Assembly: GCA_031216915.1 (NCBI GenBank)
Contig: CM062291.1
Span: 31,356,984 to 31,420,983, forward strand
Source of the DNA: Pictodentalium vernedei
Taxonomy: Eukaryota > Mollusca > Scaphopoda > Dentaliida > Dentaliidae
Direction: 5' to 3'
Length of the DNA stretch: 64,000 nt
The first letter of the stretch is position 1. Every line of letters starts with the position of its first letter. The notes under the pieces are model-generated. The model did not search any database. It was not told the origin of the DNA and saw nothing but the letters and a program-made list of their open reading frames with translations. Position numbers and translations under genes: made by a program. This document shows, piece after piece, positions 10,544-21,386 of the stretch.

Positions 10544-10999
10544 CACGCTAAAAACTAAAGTGTTAAAAACTACACTTGAAGTGCTGTGTATTTAACACTT
10601 ACTAAGTGCTGAACTAGCACTTTGTTCAAGTGTAGATATCCCAGAACTTGACAGGTGTTACAATAATGCCACTTGACAAGTGTAATGTCGCGACACTTAA
10701 AAGGAAACAACGCAGATGACGCGGATCAGGCTCGAACTCTCGAGCCTGATCCGCGTCATCTGCGTTGTGTCCTTTTAATTATGTACCCACCAAGCGCAAA
10801 TCAAATTATGGACGATTCTGGAAGAACCACCAATGCTAGACACATGGGAAGAGCAATCCATTCAAGTTTCAGATGTCTGACGATTGTAATGTCTTAGTGC
10901 TTAAATCATTGCACTTTGAGTGTTAAAATCAAACCCTAAGAGTTAGAATGGGTTTAACACCTTGAAAGTGTCAGTTTTAACACTTTAGTTTTTAGTGTG
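10544..10999. mobile_element. TA-N1 MITE, copy 2
   Basis: A 456-bp near-duplicate of 2405-2858, flanked by TA (10542-10543, 11000-11001). Its central palindrome (AACGCAGATGACGCGGATCA, then GGCTCGA, mirrored) is perfect here, unlike copy 1. The 13 bp CTCAAGCTGGATA stand immediately left (10531-10543), and the same 13 bp follow the right TA (11002-11014). That duplication is longer than the TA expected for Tc1/mariner. Confidence 0.85.
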
Positions 11000-11179
11000 T
11001 ACTCAAGCTGGATAATTTTACGAGGACACATTTAATTTACATTTGATCTTTATTTATAAAGAATTTACCTGTAGGCTCTGGCCATTCTGCACACGTGTCA
11101 AATTGAAACATGTGGTGCAAGCCTTACGTTTTAGCACGGTTTACGCGCTCAGGTCCTGTTATTAAAATATCACGATTTT

Positions 11180-11912
11180 CCATTGAATTTATTCTAATTT
11201 TTCTTGAAGTGCGATTGTTGTCCCAATCTTCAACAGTCTCTGAGAACTTACAGGCTGTTTAAAAATGACTATTCAATGGAAACGTACTTAGTGGAAACGA
11301 ACACGGCGGAAGACCGGGAAATTTTCACTAAGCTTCGTATCAGCAATCATAAGTTAGCTATTGAAAAAGGGCGACATTATCAACCGCCGAAGCCTGTTAT
11401 CGACAGGATATGTACTCACTGTGAAGCAAACCCCGGGAAAATAGAAAACGAATACCATTTTCTTATGGAATGTACACATTATTCAGAGCTTCGATCAGAA
11501 CTATTTGTTCTGATGAACAGTGAGATTGACAGTTTTATTGATTTGAGTATATTTGAGAAATTCAAATTAATATTTGAAAATAGAACCCCCAGTTTATGCC
11601 ATAAAATCTGCAGCGTGATCCGGGATTTTTTCGCCAGACGATTATGATATGTTTAGTGATGTGTATTGGAAATTCTAGTTCACGTCTCCACGATCTTTTT
11701 CGTATCAAATTAATAAAAATCTACTACTTTGATCATGGAAAATTGGTGGATGAAATTGTAATATTTTGAGTACTACTTTTGTTCATGTTACTTGTAGATT
11801 ATCGCATACTGTCCTGTATAGGATGTTTTATGCTAATAAATGTTATGTTATGTTATGTTATGTTATGTTATGTTATGTTATGTTATGTTATGTTATGTTA
11901 TGTTATGTTATG
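11180..11912 (+). mobile_element. LINE 3' end with (TGTTA)n tail
   Basis: A 5'-truncated non-LTR retrotransposon. It consists of the last part of the pol frame (11204-11647), about 190 bp of 3' UTR and a tail of about 14 TGTTA pentamers (11840-11912). The encoded part is related to the C-terminus of the LINE at 19735-22635, which ends in TCTTA pentamers instead. Confidence 0.8.
11204..11647 (+). pseudogene. LINE pol C-terminal fragment
   Basis: 147 codons that read open to a stop at 11645-11647. It contains LRTYRLFKNDYSMETYL, then KLRISNHKLAIEKGRHY, then a zinc-knuckle-like cluster CTHCEANPGKIENEYHFLME followed by C (C-x2-C...H-x4-C). This is the typical post-RT C-terminal region of several LINE clades. 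No RT or endonuclease is present, so it cannot act on its own. The annotated start is only the first ATG after truncation. Clade assignment is not possible from this alone. Confidence 0.75.
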
Positions 11913-12279
11913 TCTCTGTCACGTAACGACTATATTCGTAATACCCCGGGGGATGGAGGTGGGGGAGGGGGAACGACGTTTCGAAAAACATGCAACCAAA
12001 TGCAGCTTTCGTGGACGCGTGGAGCGGAGAACTACGCATTTGACAAGTGTGTTTGATATAGATCGCATATCGACAAACTGATAAAACCTGTGGCATAGTC
12101 GGGGGCACCTAAATATTTCGGTGCCCCCAACAAAAAAAAAACCAAGTATTGGCCCATGGAAAGTTTTACACAACATAGAATAGAGCCCTCAAATGGTTTC
12201 CAATTTAGAGCTACAAACGCCTCAGATTCGCTCTTAGAGCAATGAGTTTTGCAAACTTTTCTCGCGAAGGGGTGGGGGA
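11913..12279. other. no recognised feature
   Basis: Overlapping short frames on both strands around a G-rich patch (11945-11975). No motif and no repeat partner recognised. Confidence 0.4.
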
Positions 12280-12367
12280 TAGTCGTAACTATAGGGCCCT
12301 CTGGTCATTACCCTCCTCCTAATGGGGAGATTGGGTAACGAACGACGAAGGGTCCTAGTTAGGACTA
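12280..12367. mobile_element. family E foldback, copy 2
   Basis: TAGTCGTAACTATAGGGCCC, TCTGGTCATTACC at the left mirrors GGTAACGAACGACGAAGGGT, CCTAGTTAGGACTA at the right. The right arm is better preserved than the left. The loop AATGGGGAGA differs from the other two copies. Confidence 0.7.
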
Positions 12368-12604
12368 GGGGATGCCCCCCGAAACCCCACACAACTGCCT
12401 TTCTAGTTTCTAATGTCATATTTGCCCCTACCGGCGCTCCCCAACCACTGCCTAGGGCACACCTATTATAGAGTCCTGGCTGCGCGCCTGGCCTAAACGA
12501 ATTTGATTAGTTTGTCTTCTGTTTCCTTACTTATGGTACGGCATCATATGGGCACGTAATAGTGACATGATGCAAAAAATCCGACCTAGTAAAATTTCGA
12601 CTTT

Positions 12605-12811
12605 TTACCCTTTACCTAACATGAGACACTTGCAAAAAAAAAATCTTGAATAACTGATTGTTTTCATTTTTTGTCTCAAACGAGCTCGTTCCAACGAGGG
12701 GTCATAACCTATGTTTTTGAGACAAAAAATGAAAAAAACAATGAAAATTAATTGGCGATTTTTGAGAATAGCGCTGGTCGGTTTTGGCCGTTACGTTAGG
12801 TAAAGGGTTAA
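12605..12811. mobile_element. PB-A MITE, hairpin half deleted
   Basis: The left terminus is TTACCCTTTACC (one A of TTAA lost) and the right terminus GTAAAGGGTTAA. The left half of the central hairpin is missing: TTGTCTCAAACGAGCTCG joins directly to TTCCAACGAGGGGTC. Deletion of one hairpin arm is the expected outcome of replication slippage at a long palindrome. Confidence 0.88.
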
Positions 12812-12989
12812 AAAAAAAGTCACGCACGCACGCAAGAACGCACGCACAGGTGACATGGAGTGAGTTTTAGTCATCTCCGACAACACCTTATTTATTGTAA
12901 CTTGGAGCTGGGAGGTTGTATGTTCTTCTAATATTTTCCTTTATTCGGACATTAACAAGTTCAGCTAATTTACATACTATCCAATTTAC

Positions 12990-13410
12990 CACCCCCCCCC
13001 CCCCCCCACCCTCCCCCGCCACCCCATCGATTGCATGAAGAATGCGTTAGGGTTATTGAATTCAGTACCATCTTATCTAATATGCTAATATGCAGATCAG
13101 GCAATCTAGAAAATCAAGGAGTGCAAAACAATTGCCCTCCTCAGATTGCTTGGGAGTGCAATTGCACCTGAAATTTTCAATGCAAAAACCTGTATGCTAT
13201 TTTTGTTATATTCACTTCAAGGTATTAATATCGTGACTGAAAAATTGTACTATATTCAGCTACATGGTGGAAAAATGGCACACACATCTTCTCATTATTA
13301 AAAATGCTTCATTCAATTCTCATGTGACTGTCTTCTCCACTCAAAATGTATTGAATGCGGCACAGAATGGGTCGTGAATTATGGCGAATCAATACAACAT
13401 TGACAAATAG
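12990..13410. other. C-run and unremarkable AT-rich sequence
   Basis: A C-run of about 16 bases (12992-13007) followed by unremarkable sequence. Words 'AAATCAAGG-GTGCAAA-CAATTGCCCTCCTCA' occur near 13110 and again near 13527, so an old direct duplication brackets the hairpin at 13411-13472. Confidence 0.5.
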
Positions 13411-13472
13411 TCCCCGAAATCCAATGTGTTCTCTGTGCCAGTAGGCACAGACAACACATTGGAACTCAGGGG
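13411..13472. repeat. hairpin, 29-bp arms
   Basis: TCCCCGAAATCCAATGTGTT pairs with AACACATTGGAACTCAGGGGA, and the inner stem CTGTGCC/GGCACAG closes on AGTA. Two internal mismatches. Confidence 0.75.
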
Positions 13473-13644
13473 ACGAAATGATAATAGATTTTAAAGGCAG
13501 TCCCAAACAGGTCAGGCTTTCAAAAAAATCAAGGGGTGCAAACAATTGCCCTCCTCATTTTTTTCTAGGCGTGCAGCACTCCTGCACTACTATGCCAGCC
13601 CTGAATATGAGCGCTGGGTTATTCGACAAATCTAAAACATAAAA

Positions 13645-13730
13645 AAATCATGGTTATGATTAGCCATTGTGCAGAAATATGTGACCTTAAACACCAATAA
13701 ATAAATAAAATTTATAAATAAATAAATAAA
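13645..13730 (+). mobile_element. SINE 3' end fragment
   Basis: Only the last part of the SINE body (TGATTAGCCATTGTGCA, GTGACCTTAAACACCAATAA) and an AATA-type tail broken by AATTTAT. Confidence 0.75.
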
Positions 13731-13914
13731 ACTGGATGTGTGTCTCTCTCTTTGTTTACTTTGCATTGCAACAATGTTCGAAATGTGGAGATGAATTTTG
13801 ACAATGTTAGTGAAAGGCAACCATGGAACAGGTGATAATAGAAGTGGCTATTTAAGGAAAAGACAAAATAAGTTATATTCAGTTGTTGGAGAAGGCAGTA
13901 GTCAGTAACTCAGA

Positions 13915-14370
13915 ACGGAGAAACAAAGAAACGAGCAGTCTATGACACTGACCTTGGATCTTTGTCCTTGGGCCAAGATCAGGACATATCATTGACTCAT
14001 AAGCAATCGTTGTGTGAAGTTTAAACAAGATCGGTCCATTGAATGATTTTTCATGGACCGGGTTAACTTAGAAAGGAGAAACAAAGAAATAGCAGCTTAT
14101 GACTTTGACCTTGGAGCTGTAACCTTGGGTCAAGGTCGTGACACACCCTTCATTCATAAACAATCATTGTGTGAAGTTTTCACTGTGATGGGTCCATTGA
14201 ATAATTTTTATGGACTGGACAAAGTTAGACTGGACGAACAGACAATCGGAAGGAAAGACATACGGAGTGACGGACGGTAAGACGGATGGCCGGACGGATG
14301 GCATGGCGGAGGGACGGATAAAGCGGCTATTATATTATGCTCCCTAAAAAGTTTCGGGGATATACTACGG
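13915..14370 (+). repeat. duplicated ~158-bp unit with GACGGA terminus
   Basis: Two diverged direct units start with GAGAAACAAAGAAA near 13918 and 14076. Each contains 'TGACCTTGGA', 'CTTGGG-CAAG', 'CATAAGCAATCGTTGTGTGA' or its variant, and 'GGTCCATTGAAT'. After the second unit come GACGGACGGTAAGACGGATG repeats and CTCCCTAAAAAGTTTCGGGG. The same kind of terminus is at 1875-1930 on the other strand. This looks like a dispersed non-coding repeat; the open frame across it is incidental. Confidence 0.65.
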
Positions 14371-15360
14371 TCTTTGGGTCCAAGTTTAGACTAATTTTTA
14401 GCATGACTAGACGTTTTGAAATTTGGGGGTTGGGGGGGGGGGGTTATGTCACATAATCCATATTATACCCCTCCCTCCACCACCACCACCACACACACAC
14501 GGCTACCATTGGCTTACAGTTCGCCTCACTCAGATCACTGTGCCACCACCGTGCTCCAACTTTGACGATTGGAGCCTTCGTGGTCTGAAGGAACAGAAAT
14601 ATTGGTGTTGTCATTTCCAAATTGTTTTAGATAAATTGCTGAGTGACTCAATTCGTATCACCACAGCGGGAGTCTGAATGATTTATGGAAACAGTTTTGT
14701 CAGTATTTTTCATCAGTGGAGTTTGAGGTTGATGGTTGACTCATGATAGCCAATCAACATGCTGAGATAACAACAATCCGATTGGGCCGAAACATATTTC
14801 TTCCCGAACTCCTGACGCTTAATTTCTCACCAGTGTTTTATTCTTCTAACGTTAACCAAGTGATGTCTCTATCAATTTTCGCTCAAGACAGAGAAGCCTA
14901 TAAAATAATTATCGTATCACCGACTCACGTAGAGTTTCGTCAAAATATGATTGTACTCGGCAAACAACCCGCCAATCATCTCAATCCAATTCGACATGAA
15001 AATTCAAGATTTTACTAGTGTAGTGGAAATTCCATGCATATTGAGCTTGTTCCATCCACCCGAGTTACTCTTTCAAAATCTACCAATAGTCCGGATAAAA
15101 ATGGAGGGGTGTCGTCAGTGGAGTAGCCATGAGGTGCCCGGACACCCCCAAATTTTGAAATCTGTCACATTTTTTCATAATTTTCTTCAATCTACTGCTG
15201 TAGGCTTACCGTGTGCTGGGATTTTAAATAAGACCATGTGTAAATTACAATAAAACACAGAGCCTTACTTATAGCATTAACACCATATCGACATGCCCCC
15301 CACACCAGTGTTCTATCGCCATTGTTAGTAACTCACAACGATATATGTGATCTAACGGGT
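14371..15360. other. no supported gene
   Basis: A G-run at 14427-14443, a (CCA)n/(CA)n patch at 14475-14500 and two overlapping frames of about 90-100 codons (14743-15253) without any motif I recognise. CAGTGGAGTAGCC at 15116 resembles a hAT terminus, but I found no matching 3' end. Confidence 0.4.
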
Positions 15361-15423
15361 TGATGCTCTGCGTGGAGGGGGGGGGGCATGACCCCCCCCC
15401 CCCCCCCCCCCACGCAGAGCATC
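15361..15423. repeat. hairpin with G-run facing C-run
   Basis: TGATGCTCTGCGTGG at the left mirrors CCACGCAGAGCATCTA at the right. Between them a run of about 10 G lies 8 bases from a run of about 20 C, so the whole unit can fold or form other structures on G-rich strands. Assembly length of such runs is unreliable. Confidence 0.75.
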
Positions 15424-15608
15424 TACCCGATAGACCACACCTTTCACCTACTGCGAAGGAGCTTAATGTCTCGGGGACAATTACCCTTTAACTCTTTTGG
15501 CGCGGATTATCCAGAGAAACAGAATTCTCAGCGCGAAATAATTTTCAGGAATTTTACTAATAATAATAGTAACACTTTGGCCAGCCGCTGATTTGTCGCG
15601 GTTCTCGG

Positions 15609-16200
15609 ACGAGAAGGCCATGGTTACCCCTGTACTCCCAACTGCCTCCCTATTTCAACGCTTCTCCTCTCCTCCCAACACTCGGAGACGATTTGCTTGA
15701 TGATATCCCTTGTCCCATTCTTCCCAATCTCTCCGATTAGCATATTAACCCTCTCCTTTGAGTCTCCCCCTAACCACATGTCCTTCATTCTCCCATCCCA
15801 CTTCCCCATTATACTCCCAGTGAATCTCATTCTTTTAGGCTGATACTTTGGGCATTCTAGAAGAAAGTGTTCCAGGGTCTCCACCATGTCCACGTTACAC
15901 ATCTGGCACTCCCTTTCACCGTCTTTCCCAATTTTTCCCCTCAGCTCCAGGGATCGCGACCTCAGCTTGAACAACAGTGACCCCCCCAAAGGTGCCATCA
16001 AGGTACTCTTCAAAACCTGGCTTCTCTTTATCACGCAGGCCACCCAAAGGCCTCTTTGATTTGACCCCCTCTCGCCAATTACGGTTACAATCCTCCATGA
16101 CCCTTTCTCTGACGATTTTTTTACCCTGGTTTGCCCCAACGTCCAGGTCCGAAATCTCCAATGAGTAGTTCTCTACTAGCTCCCTCACTAAACTAAAATA
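15609..16200 (-). pseudogene. LINE pol C-terminal fragment, second family
   Basis: A minus-strand frame of 171 codons (15624-16139) contains KLRSRSLELRGKIGKDGERE followed by CQMCNVDMVETLEHFLLECP. This has C-x2-C...H-x4-C spacing like the zinc-knuckle after LINE reverse transcriptases. The sequence is unlike the 11204 and 22132 fragments, so it is a different family. A second overlapping frame (15916-16188) continues upstream sequence in another phase, showing at least one frameshift. Confidence 0.65.
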
Positions 16201-16787
16201 CTAAAATACGGTTTATCAGATTAAAGAGTTAGAATTCTTTAAAGCGTTCCAGGTATCTCATAGAGTGTTTGTTTTTCAGAATTGGATAATGATTTGTTTT
16301 ATATAAATTTTCTGTATACATTGCCGTACATTTTAGTAGGATTTTGTGGGACCATTCTCTACTGATTTCTGTATTTTTGCAGTCAAAATAACACAGTAGG
16401 ATCTACATTATCAGAGACAGTGTGATATTGTCATTTCAAAGCGTAAATGTGCCAACTGCAGCGCAGATGCGTTGCAGTTGGCACCTTTATGATTTCCAGT
16501 GATAATATAGCTGTTCTTGGATAGAATAAAAATGCGTGCACGAAACATAGGAATGCGTTGATGTTTGATTGATATCACTTAGAGATGGACACACACAGTT
16601 GTCCAAAGTGCCGACTATAGTTCCCTACCGCGGGTTGGCGTGCTGTCGACTTTAGCTGCCTGTCGCGCCAAATGGGTTTACACCAATCAAAGCAGATTGT
16701 CAGATTGAAGCGTTCCCGATATTGACGGTATGAAGTGTACCCGATATATGTATAAAACATCAAAAGGGTTGATGATTCACCCTCACC
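16201..16787. other. unremarkable sequence with one hairpin
   Basis: The only structure seen is the hairpin 16444-16490, where GTGCCAACTGCAGCG pairs with CGTTGCAGTTGGCAC across GATG-type loop sequence. The rest is unremarkable. Confidence 0.5.
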
Positions 16788-17317
16788 CAGAGGCGGCCAT
16801 TGCCATATGGTCCACCGGGAAAATTCCCCGCGAGTCCCCTATTGGGTCCCCCGGGGTCTTAAAATTGATGCAGCCCAACACCTCTTGGTACGTGAAATTT
16901 CGAGAAAATAACCAAAATCGAAATTGTTCGGTTTGCATTCACTGCCGGTATATCGAATTTTCTCTTCGTGGACTGCAGTCCATAGAGCGGACATTTCGAT
17001 ATTCCGGAAGTCAAGACTGCCATTGATCGCTCAGATGAAAGGAAACAGGGTTTTTTCAATTTCAAAAATAAAATTTTCACCGATTGAGCCAAACTACGGT
17101 CTTCCTGTTACCCCCCCCCCCCCCCGTCCCCCCTCAGATAGAACCATTTTTATCGAATGATCGATGAAGACGATACAAAAATGCCATCGAAATGCCATTG
17201 ATCGCACAGATGCAAGAAAGCCGCCTTCGTCCAGTTCGCAAAATCAAAATTTTCTCCGGACCTAGTGCCCTCCTTGGTGCATTCCCCGGTAATTTTTCTT
17301 TGCCCAGTCCACCCCTG
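16788..17317. mobile_element. hAT-N2, copy 1 (perfect 8-bp TSD)
   Basis: Left terminus CAGAGGCGGCCATTGCC and right terminus GCCCAGTCCACCCCTG. Flanking duplications CCCTCACC at 16780-16787 and 17318-17325 are identical. CAG...CTG ends with an 8-bp TSD are diagnostic of hAT transposons. Internal words (AATTTCG-GAAAA, CGAAATGCC, a C-run at 17111) recur in the copy at 37813-38278. No transposase is encoded. Confidence 0.88.
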
Positions 17318-17449
17318 CCCTCACCCGGGTTTATGCTATCTACTGGAGACAGGTCCAAAGCGACTCTTCTCACTATATTTAACACCCCCCCCCCCCCCCC
17401 CCCCCCACCCGCACACTGCTGTCTAAACATCAAAATTTCAATGTGCAAT
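17318..17449. other. C-run flank of hAT-N2
   Basis: Short unique stretch containing a C-run of about 20 bases (17387-17406). Confidence 0.5.
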
Positions 17450-17565
17450 TTTTTCTCATAATGCAACTAGGAATTTAACCTATTCAATCTTGTTTGACTG
17501 AACTCATTGAGCAACAAAGAATTTAACCAATTCAGTCTTGTTTGACAGAGCTCATTGACTTTATT
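17450..17565. repeat. family D fragment
   Basis: CATAATGCAACTAGGAATTT, then AACCTATTCAATCTTGTTTG and a second AATTTAACCAATTCAGTCTT block, match the words at 280-570. Here the two half-units are in direct orientation. Confidence 0.65.
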
Positions 17566-18704
17566 TTCTATTGATGTAATAGGGGTTTTTCAACAAATAC
17601 TTGCTTCTTAATTGGACCTTTGTCGCTCCTCTATAATTTCAAGGGCGATAACTTTATCGAAAGTAGATTTTCACGACGATATAAACTAGGGATGTCTGGG
17701 GTCTTCAACATTTAGCAGAGGCAGGGCATAAAAAGTGTTAACTGGACCTATCTGAACTTCTATTTCTCTTAATTTTTAACTTGGAGCTTCTCGTGACCTC
17801 GAGCGACAGAAAACAATTAGGACAACGACAAGAAAATGCCCATCACATTTTTTCTTGATTGATAAATCAAAGCCTTGACACCTTTTCTTTATTTTCTTTT
17901 CTTCCTTGTAAACTCTCGGAGAGTCTTCCAGGAAATAACAAGAAAGCGTTTTGTTCAAGCACAAGCGTGCGAGAAAATGCCCATGAAACACTGTTATTTT
18001 GTGCATATATCATGCAATCTCTTCGTATTAGAACACAAACAAGAAACATTCTGTGAACAAACTTGAATCTCTCTCACTAAAAGAATATGAATACCACAAT
18101 CTCAAAGCATTGTGACCGGTTATTCACAAAAAATTAGGTAAAAATAGTTTCAAGTTTAGTGGACATGGTTCCAAACTATGGGGGGGGGGGGGGGGGGGGG
18201 GGAGGTAATATTTTCATTCAAAAACACTTGAAATGACAGCTTCCCACCCCACCCCCATCCCCCCCCCCCAAAAGATCGGCTTTTTCGACGAATCGTCCCA
18301 ATACGAAACTGGACTTGGGACAAAAGTTGAAAACACCCTTGCCAAGGTGGTTTTGAGAGGAAATGTCCCGCCGCCATCTCCAAGTATTATCAGCGGTGGT
18401 TCTCGAAAAGAGGGCGCTACACTTCGGGTGTTAAGATCTCCATTCGAAAAAATACTTGGAAAACTACCTCTCACTCCTCCACACACACAAAAAACAAAGC
18501 AGATTGCTTACATATAGGCTTCAGACATATAGCGAATTGGCGGACAATATTATCGCACACATCTCAACTAAAATAATCGAAGGTGAATGTAAATAACAAA
18601 AAGGTTTTAAAAAGTACGTCTAGTCTGGAAACACGTAATTTGAAATCTTAAGTCATCGCATCCGTTGCCATGGTCACCGGAATAGCACGATAATTACTTC
18701 GGCC
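17566..18704. other. no recognised gene; G/C-run patch
   Basis: A G-run of at least 22 bases at 18181-18202, a C-rich patch at 18240-18268 and scattered short frames. The left part (17566-18170) has nothing I recognise. Confidence 0.4.
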
Positions 18705-19362
18705 CAGGGATGTGGCTTCTGGGGTGGGGGGGGGGGGGGGGGGGGCACCGGTTTAAATTCCAACTGTGAGTGGTTTCGATAGATCGTTGCACTGCAGCGC
18801 TGGGTGATATATTTTAACCCTTTACCCAACAAATCACCCGCATCCGCCCGTGTAATATGCAAATACACCTGCTGAAAGAATATTATTTTTCGAAAGATTT
18901 CAACAAAACCATATCATGTGACCCCTCTTTGGAACGAGCTCGTCGAGCTCGTTCCAAAGAGGGGTCACATGATATGGTTTTGTTGAATTTTTTTTTAAAA
19001 ATAAAAAAAAATGATATTTAAAATAATGAATTTTGAAATCGTCTGCGTTGGGTAAAGGGTTATGAACCCTTCTGAAAATTTTCACTAGTCCTGAAACGGA
19101 AAAAAACATCATTTATAATGTGTCTGGGTCAGAAAATTGACCGGAATGATGTCAGAGTCGAAATTTTGAGACCATGTCAATTTTAGAGTAGGAAATTTGA
19201 AACTCAAGTTTCCAGTTGGAAATAAAAGATCAAAATTTCTCATCATTAGTTGGAATTTTAATATTTTTCATGAACAATGTTAATTTATTGAATTTCCAAT
19301 CATTTGATTTGTGACCTCGGAATTTCCAACTATTGAAAAAAATACTCCTAGCCACATCCCTG
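18705..19362. mobile_element. hAT-N1, copy 1 (TSD CTTCGGCC)
   Basis: A 658-bp element with left terminus CAGGGATGTGGCT and right terminus AGCCACATCCCTG. Identical 8-bp duplications CTTCGGCC lie at 18697-18704 and 19363-19370. A G-run (18721-18746) follows the left end. Inside lies a complete PB-B MITE (18814-19063), and the right part is AT-rich with GGAATTTCCAAC words. The copy at 22826-23535 is collinear, including the MITE. Non-autonomous. Confidence 0.92.
18814..19063. mobile_element. PB-B MITE inside hAT-N1 copy 1
   Basis: Left end TTAACCCTTTACCCAACAAA and right end GCGTTGGGTAAAGGGTTAT (final A of TTAA mutated). It shares the AACGAGCTCG hairpin tip with PB-A, but has different arms (CCATATCATGTGACCCCTC) and subterminal sequence (GCATCCGCCCGTGTAATATG). 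A sister subfamily using the same TTAA ends. Confidence 0.88.
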
Positions 19363-19982
19363 CTTCGGCCATTACCACAATCCGGACATATTGGGTTACT
19401 ACATGTGACATTAATGGAGTATGAGCTAAGCATTCTGTCCAAAAGAATTCCTTTAAATTCAGATCTATTGGAATTTTGAACCAGTGGATCAATTTCCTTC
19501 CACATTCTTGGAAAAGAGTGGAATGAAAGATTGGCTGTAAACTGTGTACGACGTTTTGAGAACGTATATCTTCCCTGTTTATCTCATGTCCATTCCCGAT
19601 GTATTTGTATAAAGTTTGAAGGTACTTTCGAAACCCACAGCCAATCTATTATGGAACCAGTCATACATACATTATCATTATCATAGTCATACAGTATCTT
19701 CTTAGCTGGAGTGAATCTACTACCACAACAATCCATAAAAAGGAGACAGATATAATCCTGGCAAGTATAGGGCCATCGCCCTAAGCTGTACATTGGAGAA
19801 GCTGTTCAACAAAATTAAAAACCGCAGAATTAAAGATTGTTTAGAAGATAATAACTTAATTAGTGAAAATCAATTTGGATTTCGAGAAAAACGTAATACG
19901 ATCGACAGTGTGTTTGTTCGCAAGTCTGCAATCAACAAATATAAGGAGCAAAAGAACCCTTTATACGCTGTGTTTGTGGACT

Positions 19983-20234
19983 TTAACCCTTTACCCAACG
20001 TAACGGCCAAAACCGGCCAGCGCTATTCTCAAAAATCGACAATTAATTTTCAAAATATTTTCATTTTTTGTCTCAAAAACATAGGTTATGACCCCTCGTT
20101 GGAACGAGCTCGTCTAGCTCGTTCCAACGAGTGGTCATAACCTATGTTTTTGAGACAAAAAATGAAAAAATTTAGTTATTCAAGAATTTTTTTTTGCAAG
20201 TGTCGTCTGCTTATCAGGTTAGGTAAAGGGTTAA
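19983..20234. mobile_element. PB-A MITE inserted in LINE RT motif
   Basis: Opposite orientation to the reference copy: left end TTAACCCTTTACCCAACGTA, right end GTTAGGTAAAGGGTTAA. It sits exactly between codons reading VDF and KKASDT. Removing it with one TTAA restores the reading frame across the conserved RT motif A region. The hairpin tip is GAGCTCGTCTAGCTCG, with one mismatch. Confidence 0.93.
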
Positions 20235-20905
20235 GAAAGCGTCCGACACATAAATGGTGTCATTGACCTGTTTCTCGAATAATAGAATCGCTCTATCGAC
20301 CAGGTCACTACTGCATAAAAACAAATAGGGGTATTGGACCACCCCTGTTGTCGACAATTGGCGTGAGGCAGGGATGTACCATTTCGCCTACTTTGTTTAA
20401 AATATTTACAGATGACATCAGTGGGATTTTTTTTTATAAAGACTGTGATCCAATAAAACTTGAACAACCTTTGCGGATCACTTAGTGCTTACATCAGACT
20501 TACAAAGGGGACTATAGAACTGTCTGAACAGACTAGAAGCGTATAGAAAGCAAAACAACTTGTTAATAAACATAGATAAGACGGAATATATGATATTTAA
20601 GGCCCGAAAAATAAAGAATGTCCCAAAGTTTTCAGTAGGTGGTCAAGAACTGGAATGTACCTCAAAATACACATACCTGGTTTAACCTTTTCCGAAAATG
20701 GCGCCCGGAAACATGCACAGTCTGAACTTAGTCTTAAGGGGCCCAAGGCTCTGTACAGTTTACACAGCTCATTCAAAAAGAAATACACACCAACCGTGGT
20801 TGTCTTTTCTAAGCTGTTCGATAAACTAATTAAGCCTATATTATTATACGGCAGTGAAATATGGTCGACGGAACTGAATATGAAGAATAGAGATACTGCA
20901 CCGAG

Positions 20906-21386
20906 CTATCCACAAACACTGCAGCACAAACTCTGTGGTTAATTCAAAATTTGCTTTCAAAACTTGGCTTTTGGTCCATTATTGTGGGGAGTTGTTAACT
21001 GTGGTGTGGAGATAATAGATGAGAAAATGAATATATTTTTTTTTTTGCTACTTTGACAGGCTGACTTAGAAGGAAAAATTGCACCACAGTTCTCTGGTTC
21101 TCGTGCGAGGTTACGATTTAACTAAGACTTTGAAGTCTCGGTATACATCTAAAATATACCCATAGTAGCTTGGTGTACCAAATGTTCACCACGAGTGATG
21201 AAATGGTGTTAACCATGAGCCTTTGGTGCGCGGTTAACACCACTTCACCACGAGTGGTGAACATTTGGTACAACAAGCTAATATGGGTATATTTTATTTA
21301 TTCCATGATAGTCACATTATTAAGAGTCGCTATTATTTTTTCTCGATTTTACTGAGCAGCAGTCGTACATACGGAACAGGGGGAAC
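20906..21386. mobile_element. 481-bp insertion in LINE with 17-bp TSD
   Basis: The 17 bp AGAGATACTGCACCGAG occur at 20889-20905 and at 21387-21403. The LINE frame reads MKNRDTAPS before and ERAHIKFC after, once a single copy is counted. A TSD this long suggests LINE-type target-primed retroposition. The insert holds a T-run with a CAG (21037-21060) and a foldback (21150-21296). Its source is unknown. Confidence 0.78.
21150..21296. mobile_element. foldback MITE in the LINE insertion
   Basis: ATCTAAAATATACCCATAGT mirrors ATATGGGTATATTTTAT. The long inner arm GTACCAAATGTTCACCACGA pairs with GTGGTGAACATTTGGTAC. GGTGTTAACC/GGTTAACACC closes on a small loop. Confidence 0.75.

Noticed and set aside
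11940-12176. Overlapping frames on both strands after the LINE tail
   Set aside because: Several short overlapping frames with no motif; extend from the TGTTA microsatellite or a G-run.
15116-15320. hAT element starting CAGTGGAGTAGCC
   Set aside because: No convincing CACTG-type right end or TSD found nearby.
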